Source: Morella rubra (lineage: Eukaryota; Streptophyta; Magnoliopsida; Fagales; Myricaceae). Taken from it: 64,000 bases of DNA. Positions 13,483 through 23,372 of the stretch are shown in pieces. Positions within the stretch are counted from its first letter, which is position 1. Each line of letters begins with the position of its first letter. Location of the stretch: the NCBI GenBank assembly GCA_003952965.2, contig CM025856.1, positions 25,057,614-25,121,613 of the forward strand. Direction: 5' to 3'. The position numbers and the translations under genes were made by a program. The notes below the pieces were generated by a model. That model searched no databases. It had not been told where the DNA came from and saw nothing but the letters and a program-made list of their open reading frames with translations.

Positions 13483-13765
13483 TGCAATGTGGAGAGGCAA
13501 TCGAGTATCATAAGAAAAATCAGATGTTAATAGTACATTTTAGTTTCAGAGATTCCGGAGGCTTTGGAAACAGTCTAAAAAACAATCATCATTAGAGATG
13601 ATCTCATCAGAGAGCATTGTTTTTTTTAATCCCCATATTCTTTGAGCTTAACTAGTGCTGAACAATCTTCGAGGGAAAGAGTCTTTAGATGCAGCAACTC
13701 AAGAATGCTACTGGGGAGTTGCATAAGGTTTTTGCAGCCTTCTGGATACAAATGTTTGAGTTACC
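13483..13765 (-). pseudogene. Detached LRR fragment of a TIR-NBS-LRR gene
   Basis: The minus strand reads GCKNLMQLPSSILELLHLK and then SLEDCSALVKL, a canonical plant LRR pair. It parallels the LRR block at 7920-8060 of the nearby relic at both DNA and protein level, and the piece at 13483-13520 resembles 7690-7730. No flanking TIR or NB-ARC is present, so it is a duplicated fragment of the same receptor family. Confidence 0.7.
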
Positions 13766-14007
13766 CAATGGTAATTCAAGAGAAAATAGAAAGGGTTAGT
13801 TCCCATGTATTTCACCTCAAGCTGCACCAAACTCCTAAACAAATTTAACTTTTTAAGACAGGTTTTTTTGGGACGCCAAAAAATTGATTCCAAAAACTAC
13901 TATTTGAGATGAATATATGGGAAGAATGCTTTTCGGGATTGAAATGAAAACCATTCCGATTTTTTTTTGGGCCAAAAATTTGTTTTTTGAGACGAAAATT
14001 TCCAACC

Positions 14008-14453
14008 TTTAAAATAGTGGCGCCATCGCTATCTTGTTTGATGTCATAGAAAAAGAAAAATTAGGAGCGCATATAAGAGGTTCATTCTGACTGTTTAGGT
14101 ATCATTGGCATGTGGCCATGCTACACCATCTGAGTGGCCTCCTTTACCTCTAGTATGATAACTCTATGAAAATTTCAAAACAAAATGTTCCATAAGCATT
14201 GTCTAATTTCAAGCAAGTCCAAAAAATAAAAAAGGTAAAAACTTTCGTGGTCTTCACCATTTATGGTGGATAGATAAATTTAATCTAACAAAACATCTCT
14301 TTCTTAATTATAGTAAGATCCTAATAAATAGTTTCATCTTCACATGTGAGCAAGCAGAAGCGCATCAAGGGGATGGACTAGTGATTATGAATAGCTGATT
14401 GAACTACTATTTTTCACATGTCTTGGAATCTTCTCAACAAGTGAGAAAAAGAA
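14008..14453. repeat. 446-bp dispersed repeat, copy 1
   Basis: Begins tttaaaatagtggcgcca and ends cttctcaacaagtgagaaaaagaa. It aligns end to end with a second copy at 24028-24473 in the same orientation, with scattered substitutions. No protein, LTR or inverted termini were recognised, so the class is unknown. Confidence 0.8.
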
Positions 14454-14804
14454 AAAAACAAGGTTAATTAATTTTCCATCCCCCCCCCCCAAAAAAAAAA
14501 AAGTTGATTATTTCAAACAGAACTTTGTCGTCCCAAAAAGAAAGATTTTAGGGACAGATTTGTCGTCTTGAAAAAGTCGTTCAAACACATACTTTACAGT
14601 GAGAATGATTAGTGTCGGGACAAAACGTCGACACGTCCCTAAAAAGCACGCAATGTTTGGACTCGTTCGATTACCTTTTCCACCTACCGCAATAAATGCA
14701 TGTTGTGTCATCGACCATTATATATAGTTATACCCGTTCAAATGTTTATATTTATCCATTCCAACAGAAGTGAACCAACTGAAGGTCCAAAAGTTTTACG
14801 CCCA

Positions 14805-15545
14805 TGACGTTCGAATTGTTTCGAACGGTTAATTTAAAAGAATCCGAACTTGCTGCAACAGTGATTCGAAAATAAGAACTGCTCGAGTGTTATTTCCTCA
14901 TTTTTCTCACAAAACTCTCAAATTCTCTGAAATCCTCTCAATCTCTCATTCTCATTTCTACCTTGGAATTCATCTTTCCTAGCATATAAACTCTTCAGGT
15001 GATTGATTTAATTACTTTTAGCTAATTAAATTGTGTTTTTTTTGTTAATTTTTGTCATTTTTTTTAGTTTACAGATTTTAATTGTATTTTGTTAGATTTC
15101 ACTTTAAATCACTTTGTTTTGATGAATGTAGATGTGTTTGATTGTTTGATGTTGTTTTTATCCTAAAAAATGCTTGTTTTTGGATTTGGAACGTTTAACA
15201 GTGTTCGAACGGTAGTCTCATACCATTCAGATGCTTAAATTCAAATGCACCGTTTTGATATTGTATCGAACGGTTTAAGTTATCTATTTGGATGGTCTGT
15301 TAAGCTGTCTGTGTTTTATTAAAATGTTAGAGCAATTTAGTCAATAGTTCTAATGCTTTTGTTGGACACACCATTTTTTTATTTGTCTCGAACGGATTAA
15401 CTTATCCGTTTAGACGGTAACTGAAGTTGTGCATTTAGTCATACACGTTCAAACGATTTTAGATAGCCGTTTAGATGGTGTGGTGAAACTGTATGTTTAT
15501 TGGAAGACGTTTGAATAGTTTTTATAGTAGTTCAGATGGTTATGT
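14805..15545. repeat. Array of imperfect CGAACGG / CCGTTTAGACGG motifs
   Basis: Motifs of the form ttcgaacggt and ccgtttagacggt recur about every 60-110 bp (near 14820, 15195, 15267, 15388, 15448 and 15510). They lie upstream of a short ATG frame at 15645. The pattern resembles subterminal or untranslated repeats of a transposon; the family is not identified. Confidence 0.5.
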
Positions 15546-15644
15546 AAAACTACGCGTTTAACTTAGCAATTCGATATTTGCTTTGATTCCATTTGATACC
15601 GTTTGATGTCGTTCTAATGTTTCTTTTTTGTAGATTAAAATAAA

Positions 15645-18600
15645 ATGTCAAAGTGTGGCAGAGCTTCTTCTTCTTAGACCTCGGAGGTCACGTCTACACC
15701 CTCGAAGGATAGACGGTGTCACGCCCCAAACGCTAGCCCAACGAGGCTAATGACAACCGTGAGAATCCTTAATGACGAACGATCCAGCGCTCTTAACTAA
15801 AAATCTTGTAGCTGAATTTTTTTTTTAAAAAACATCAATTATGACTAATTCAAAATATGAATTACTAAAAAATTTATCTCCTAATACGCAAGCTGACATG
15901 CAGACCCTCAAACATTCTACTAAAGTGTACGAATATGCAAATAAGTATACGCGAAATAAAAACGTATAACTATATCAAATAACACGCATAGAGAAACATT
16001 TGGAAATCTAATCTTTAGGCAATAACTTAAAGCAATATGTTATAATTATATCATGGTCCCAAAATATAAGTTGCTTAATAGTTTTAAGTCTCGTAGCCTG
16101 AACAGACCACAACCACATCATAATGGAGGTTCATATTAGCTCTTTTAAAAAAAATTTAGGATCTACATGAATTGCAAATTAGGGGAGGGCACCCTCGTCA
16201 GCCCCCTCCTCAGGTTCCAGATCCTCCTCATGAGTTCCCTCACCTGGAACATCATCTAGAATGATACAATTGAAAATACTGTGAGTCAAATGACTCAGTA
16301 AGGGATATGCATGACATGATCATGAATGACAGGTAGATATATTCCAAAAATAAATGCATGTTTATGTATACGACTCTTGTACATGCAATTTGCTTAAAAG
16401 TTCTTTCGTCCTTATTTGGGCTGCTTCTCTCGCTCCATTTACCTCTGAAGTCAGGGTTGTGCGTTCCCTTCCCCTTGGGAACATGTCTTTTGGTCGAGCT
16501 AACCTTGATGTGGCCCCAGGCCTAATGGCTAGACACGACCCTTAGAGGTCCACACCTTCTTGCATTCGTCCTTCAGTGTGGTTGCACATACCTCGAGGAC
16601 TACCCATCCTTCTCACATTCGTCCTTCGGAGTGGTGCCCTTAGGAGTCATCCATCCTTCTTGCATTCGTCCTTCGGAGTGGATGCACCTATCATACTTAG
16701 GTACGGTACCGACCATCTTATTTAGCCCCATAACATATCCTACCATAGCATAAAATCTCATTTACATTTGCATAAATCCTTTTGAGAAAATTAATGCAAA
16801 TGCTCACGACGTGCTCGATGACAAACAATCATGCTGTGTATCATTCCAGTTTTCAAAAAAATAATTTTTCCACTTACCTTTATCCACTCGAACTTATGGT
16901 GGCGCCTTGCCTACAAATGAGTCATACTAATGTTGCCACTTAAATGATTGAGAGGTGTACTTGATGCAGCAAATCATCATATATTTCAAAATAAACATAT
17001 CATAGTAATTCACACATTTTTCTTTACTAACTAGTAGCGGTTCTACAATGTAAAACTTTATATTAATGTTGCTGAACCCATTAAACTTGGATGCCAAAAT
17101 GATCCTTACTCTAGATTTTATAACATATTAAAGTTTCAGGTAATTTAGAGCTATTTGCCACTCAAAAGATTCATTCAAAATTGCAAGTTGTTGAGGGCGT
17201 CCAAGCGGACAGCTTTGACGTCTCCAGCTTCAAAAATTCATAACTTCAAAAATATGGCTCCAAATTACATGAAATTACTTTCAAAATTCTCTGCTTTCAT
17301 AAACTTAAATTTGAAGATAAGACTCATAAAAATCGGAACTAATTTACATTTTCAAAAACACTTCATAGCAGATAAAAATCCTAGAGTAAACACTATGCTG
17401 CCTCTAGCTCGTCCTTCCATTTTCAAAACTCCATAACTTATTCAATACACCTCTAAATCACACGAAATTTATCTTAAAATGTTCCTCTTTGATAAACTTA
17501 AAATTCAAGACCAGGACCATGAAAATTGGACTTAAAAGGATCACTTAAACATTATTTGGAACGAGCAAGATATCTGGACGTGCAAGGCTGGTGACAGCTT
17601 GACGTCTGAATTTTAAAAATCCATAACTTGCTCACTCTTTATCGGAATCATCTGAAGTATGGTTTAAGATCTTTGTATTTCATAGGCCTATAACATAAAA
17701 TTCTCTCAAGATCAAGGAATAAGAAAAATCGCATCAAAGGTTACTCCTAATTCGAACTTTGTGTTCTGCAGAAACTAAATTTCATCAACTATTTTAAGAA
17801 GTCTATCTTATAATTCTTAATGATTTCCAACACCATAGATCAAGCTTATCAAATGCTATAGTTTCTCTAACAACAACAAATCCAACTTTAGCTCTTCATA
17901 ATAATTCACCTTATTTTCCAGCAACACACTTGCTATGACAATTCTGCTCTTGCCATAACTATTTTATATCTGCAGAAACTAACTCCATCTTGCATTCCAT
18001 CAATGTTTCCATTTAATTTCTAGCAACAATACCGATATCTCTATGTATACCTTTCAGCTCTCCATATGAAGGTTTATAAGTCACTCAAAACAGAGAGCAT
18101 TACATGCTTTCAAGAACAACTTAAACAAAGTGACACAATTCAACTATTTTCTTGTCTAGCAACAGCAATAATTCTGAGAACCAAATGCATGCCTCAACTT
18201 CACTCATTTTTTTCTTCATTCAAGTAAGGCTTACAATGCTAGAACTACAGTTTTATTTTTCAGCAATTCAACAATCAAAATTATAACATAACAGAGCAGC
18301 TGAAAGCATTAGGAAGTACAGAAATGCAAACTAGTAAACTCGGATTTTGTAAAACAAGATTTCTACAGCATTTTTCCCATTGATAGTCCATAACTCATCT
18401 GAAATTATTTCCCAAAGAGTCACCTATATATATGTTCGGCCCTAGAACTTAAAGACTGAAGATAGACAATTGCTGTAACGCACCTAAGGCTTATGCAACT
18501 TGTTCTACGTTAGTTATGTCACCTACATGCAGCAACTACTTTCCTTTAAATTGCATGTATCTCATGCTTCACATAACCCAATCCAACTTGCAGACACCTC

Positions 18601-19620
18601 ATCCAATTTACACCAAAACTAGGAATTCTCCATATTTACATTCTGCTATAAGTTTCCATCTACGACCAACTAACTTAGAACAAAATTTCCCCTCCTTCAT
18701 TCACATCTCTAGAACAGTTTGCATGTCTAAATACCTTTCATCTCCAACTCATTGATACTCAAATATGACATGCAAGCAAAGAAAAATAGAGGATAGCAAC
18801 AGAAACTAAGTCTAACAATTACCCACACAAAACTCACGGTTCCTATAAATTTTGAATCCAAATGTTAGATTCCCCTTACCTTGGCTTCTCTTAGTTATCC
18901 CTACTGTAGCTGAACCCTCCTTTCACTTACACGGCAATTCTCTCTTTCCTTTTCTTCTTCTTCTCTTCTTTCGTTTGTGTGCGTGAGTGCGTGAGTGTGT
19001 GAGTGACAAGGGAAACCGAAAAGGAAAATGGGGAGGGGGGGGAAAGATGGCGTGAAACAAAGTGTTGGGGAAGAAAAGACCATCCTACTCCCAACTTTGT
19101 TTGTAACGCCATCCACCATTGGTGAAACATGCAACTGTTTGTTTGTTTTTTTTTTCCCTGGTCATGTGTGCCTCCCACTATACATCTCTTTCCTTCACTT
19201 TATTCATTTTTTTTTTTTTTAATAGACACCTATGATGCAATTTAACACTATTAAGAATTTGCAAACAATATAACATGTAAATTATTAATTAGGATGCAAG
19301 AAAAAGTGCTAAAGGAAAATCTCACCTTAGACATAATTTTAAATCAAGTTAACCATACATGTCTTTTCTCAATAATTTAGGGTAGTGCAAACACTTAAAG
19401 AGTCAAAAAGTTAAAAATAAATTGACATTGAAGGAAACCTAAAAGTCGGGGTCTCATAGATGGGGTCAGATTGTTAGTCGCCCCATCGAGGTGGGGAGGT
19501 CTATTACCACACAATATTTTGGGGAGTATCTATTCGGGCTAGACTATCCATTAGGTCTTTATCCACTAGGGTTGAACCCGATAGCTTTATTGGACTAGCG
19601 TCCCCGTACAATGTGCTTGT
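15645..19620 (+). pseudogene. Transposon ORF relic split by the 15717-19455 insertion
   Basis: An ATG at 15645 opens a Ser/Thr/Arg-rich start (MSKCGRASSSS, stop, then TSEVTSTPSKDRR). After the insertion the reading resumes as WGQIVSRPIEVGRS and stays open to a TAG at about 19598. Joining the flanks gives a sensible continuation, which supports one disrupted frame. Its basic, Ser-rich start resembles leader regions of plant transposon proteins, but I do not recognise a catalytic domain. Non-functional. Confidence 0.4.
15717..19455. mobile_element. Probable solo LTR (Ty3/Gypsy, possibly Tekay/Del-like)
   Basis: The insertion starts TGTCACGCCCCAAA and ends near GGGGTCTCA, giving short inverted ends (TGTCACGCCCC versus TGAGACCCC). 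It is flanked by ATAGACGG (15709-15716) and ATAGATGG (19456-19463), an 8-nt direct repeat with one mismatch. It has no gag or pol frames. It contains a ctcagtaag phrase near 16295, as seen in long Gypsy LTRs, and repeats of cattcgtccttcggagtgg near 16560-16690. Length (3.7 kb) and lack of coding favour a solo LTR. The 8-nt rather than 5-nt duplication leaves a large non-autonomous DNA element possible. Confidence 0.5.
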
Positions 19621-21298
19621 CAGAGATTTTCTACTGCTTGTTGGTTGATGTGGATACTGACGAGAATGAGTGCGAGGTCATCGTCCGAAGAGTTTGGGTG
19701 ATATTTTCTACGGACATCATCGCCTAGTACTTGGACATACAGAGGCCAGAGGGGGCCTATTCTGCAGTGGACCCCGTTAAGCCTTTGCCTAGTGAGATGT
19801 TTATATATTGACGGGCAGGAGAAGTATCTACTCCAATTGTTTGTGAACGAGCGAGACCTAACTAGCTTATGGCAAATGTTGCACCTAATATTTGACTTTA
19901 TCTCTCTCTTCCTTTTTCATAAAAGACAACTTTCTTGGAGAGATGAATATTATGCCTAAAGGTAAAACCCTTTATTGGCATCTTGCAAACCATCCATTGC
20001 TAGCATTCGTAAATATAGTTTCAAAAACCTCATTTCTTGGTCTCCAAACAATTTGATTTGAAGAACGTAGAACATTTCCAGAGGTCTTTAACTTGAAAAA
20101 TAGGTACATCAACTAAATTTTCATCGATGACATCGTCTTGACGTCATTCTCAGAGAGTAGTATATTAGTGACATAAAGAACCATAAACATTACTAAACTC
20201 TCACTGCCTTCTTGTTAATACAAGGCTCATCCATGTTTTGTGAGAAACCAAATGATTAGATCATCTCACCAAAAAGGATTTCTAGCTAACGCTCTAGAGT
20301 TCTAAACTCTTCAGACTCATCAGTAGATTCAGTAATGTCGTTTTTTTCTATTGATCTCATCTGCCTCAGTTACTGGCTCAATTGTCTGTTTCATCAAGAA
20401 CTGTCATGCTTTTCATTCACTTAGGCCGTACTCGTTTTAAATTAGCATTCCCTCCTATAATCACTTCTTGTTCATTTGGGGTTATAAATTAATACCCAAT
20501 GAATCCTTTTTGGGTAACCCACAATTGAATACAAGAAATTCACATACGCTTATCTCTGACTGAACAATATCTCATAAAGTTAATTTCCTTGTTTCTGCAA
20601 CACATTGTATTGTGGAGTAGCTAGGGGAGTCAAGTAAGACCCAATATTGTTTGGAATATTTGACCTAGAAAGATCATTTACCAAATGACTCGGTCAAAGC
20701 ACAAGTACATAATAAATATGTTTCATTAAACCTCTCAGTCTACGGATATCATAAGCTAATTGTGTTGAATATCTTCTCACCATAAGTGATCACTTCCAGA
20801 AGGTATTTATATTTGATCTCGTTCGGTGTATGTACTTTTACAGTGCACCCACTCTTTGCTTAAAGTAATCACCTAAATGACGAAGTCCATCATCCTATTT
20901 AATAGAGGCACAACGAGTGTAGACCTATTTATACATAAAAATGTATCTCGGTCTAGAACAACCATCAAGTGAACAAGGTACCGAAAAATCACTCCCCGTT
21001 TTTTATTCATTAATCATTGGCATGAGTTTTCTATAATGTCACTCAACATCATCCATGTAACAACTTATGTCACAACATAATACCCAAAAAGCAATAAATA
21101 CATGTGACAGCTAAATAAATAATTATCTAAATAACTAGTTTTGAGGACATATTTCTTACACATTGGTGGGGAACCACCTAAGATGTTGTCGATACTCCCA
21201 TGCAGGTAGATGTTTCCCATATGGACGTTTAATCGTTATGGAGTGTAGTGTTCCGGACAAACTAGAGGAAGTCAATGACAATAGCTCATGCATTTAAG
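19620..21298. other. Repeat-like stretch, unresolved
   Basis: Continues from the split element. No frame longer than about 60 codons was seen and no protein domain or terminal repeat recognised. It may be the decayed body of the host transposon. Confidence 0.4.
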
Positions 21299-21348
21299 TG
21301 TAAATCTACCATTTATTTGAAAACTTTAAGCTACTAGGAATAGAAAGT
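21299..21348 (-). mobile_element. TRIM LTR fragment
   Basis: TGTAAATCTACCATTTATTTG and following bases resemble the LTR of the TRIM element at 24890-25171. Together with the piece at 22228-22372 it may be the other end of one interrupted copy. Confidence 0.45.
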
Positions 21349-21918
21349 GGCTGAAGGAGGGGAGAGTGGCCCCCAAAAAATTTGAAAAATGCCCCCTTCT
21401 CCCTTTGCCTTATGCCAAAATTTTAGAAAATCTATCATTCCCCCAAATCCGAAGCCTCCTAAAAGTTTGAAATACCCATTTTTGCCTTAATATTAACAAC
21501 CCCGAAATTTTATCTTGGAGAGATTTGAAAAACACATTTAAATACTATTTTTTTAAAAATTCAAGATTTAGCTCAACTCTGAGATTTTTTTTTTAAAATT
21601 CTAATTTTTTAATACTAAAATGTTCTGAAAGTTAAAACATGTGTTAAAAAAAAGATAATATGAGAGGTTTCTCCTACCCTTTAACCTTTTCAAATTCTTT
21701 CTCTTTTTATATGTACTTCTTACTTTGTCTCTACGAGTATCTTCACACCATACTCAATTTAGTTGAAAAATAAATAATCATTATTTATAATTACTATCTT
21801 AAACTAATATGAACATGTACAACGTAATTCTTAAGCCAATAAAACTTATTGAAAATATATTTTATGACCTGAATTATGTTTATACAAATTTTTTATATTA
21901 GATATATAGCAAAGCATA

Positions 21919-22226
21919 AAGGGGAAACTATATTTTGCACCTCTAACTACAACTTATTTTACCATTTACACTCCAAACTATTAACATTGATGCATTGCAC
22001 TCCAACTATCAATTACAGTACACTTTGCATCCCATATTAAGATCTCACCATCCAAATAAATAAAAAGATATGACATGTATCACAATCTTCACGGTTAAAT
22101 TGTAATATGGGGTGTAAAGTGTTAACCTAATGTTAACTTAGGGTGTAATGTATCAAACTTAGTAATTTTGAGTACAAATTGCAAAATGTGTTGTAATTAG
22201 CGGATGTGAAATGAAATTTCTCCTTA
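21919..22226. mobile_element. MITE candidate with about 40-bp imperfect inverted ends
   Basis: The left end begins AAGGGGAAACTATATTTTGC and the reverse complement of the right end begins AAGGAGAAATTTCATTTCAC. Similarity extends about 40 bp, including CTAACTACAAC versus CTAATTACAAC. It is about 308 bp and non-coding. Confidence 0.5.
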
Positions 22227-22227
22227 A

Positions 22228-22372
22228 TTAGTAGGTCCAACACATGTAATATTTAATAAAAATTAGGTGAAGTGTGAAATGAGGTTTCAAACTCAAGATA
22301 TTAGCTCTAATACCATATAAATCACCACTTATCCCAAAAGTTTAAGAAGATATAGAATTTATTATTTAACAT
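22228..22372 (-). mobile_element. Degenerate TRIM (internal region plus one LTR)
   Basis: Shares with 24990-25171 the phrases aggtccaacacatgtaatatt, tagctctaataccat (a decayed initiator-Met primer site) and an LTR-like tail. It is clearly the same family in the same orientation, more diverged. Confidence 0.55.
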
Positions 22373-22429
22373 TAAGAGTAAAATTCGTGTGATCCCTACA
22401 TGCTCTGTGAAACATATTTGAAGGTGACA

Positions 22430-22770
22430 ATCTGCTGGGCGAAATAGCTGATATGAACAAGAGGAAATTGGTCAATGTGCATAGGCCAACTAGATCTATG
22501 CGGGTTGCCCTGTAGTGGAGGAACAAATGTTATGTTGTTTCCGGTTGCTCGTTACATAAGGGGCATGCGTCCCATTAAAATGGTTGACGAAGAACTGCTG
22601 CTAGTTGGGCTCAGAGCCACCTGTGCACATTTCAAGAGATGGACCTTCAAACTATCTTGGATCTTCAGCTTCCACAGACATCGCCGATCAGCTTCTTGCA
22701 TGGTGTTTTGAGAATTCGAAAGCCAGTCCTTCAAGAATTGATATGCTGACTTGACCGAGAAAATGTAACA
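22430..22770 (-). mobile_element. LINE zf-RVT relic
   Basis: The minus strand reads FSVKSAYQFLKDWLS, then WKLKIQDSLKVHLLKCAQ, the pattern of the zinc-binding region that follows LINE reverse transcriptases, with shifts afterwards. It lies downstream of the YchF stop codon and is unlike the better-preserved LINE family in the YchF introns. Confidence 0.45.
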
Positions 22771-23372
22771 AACCTATTACAAAAGTGTTTGAATTGCACG
22801 AAAATGAAAGGAAATACACATCTAAGTTCGAGGTTACAATGCTAAACCTTTACTGCAAGTTGAACGGAAAATATCACATATATCTCCCATTGGGTCTATG
22901 TTGAAGTGTGGATCTTCTACTCTGGGCTAGAAAGCTTCCATCGGAGGGAAAGAGAGATAAATATGAAAGGCAGGAGGAAGAAGTGAAAAAGCATCTGATT
23001 CCGATCTGGATGTTAAAAAAGAAAAATACACCAGAAATCCATAGAAGTTCCTGTGAAAAAAGTCTATTGAACTTTTCAGCAGAAACAATGAATGACATCC
23101 ATGTATGAAAAAAAATCTATACATTAACTTCAGTTTTTCATTTTCCTGGCTATTTTATTTCTTCTCTCAAATATGATCAGTTTCCTAACTGCTCCGCCAA
23201 AAATCGCTATGAATTTCTAGCATACAAATGAGAAATACTCTGTCCTATCAGCCCGTACTGTCAGAGTATAAGCATTCAGATCACCAAAACTTAATGTGAC
23301 CTACAACCCATTTGCCACCTTAACTGGATTGGCCTATAATTAAATCACCCCAGTCACAATTCTATTTAGGCA

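Noticed and set aside
18901-19222. Overlapping open frames on both strands
   Set aside because: Low-complexity CT/GA sequence inside the proposed solo LTR; no recognisable protein.
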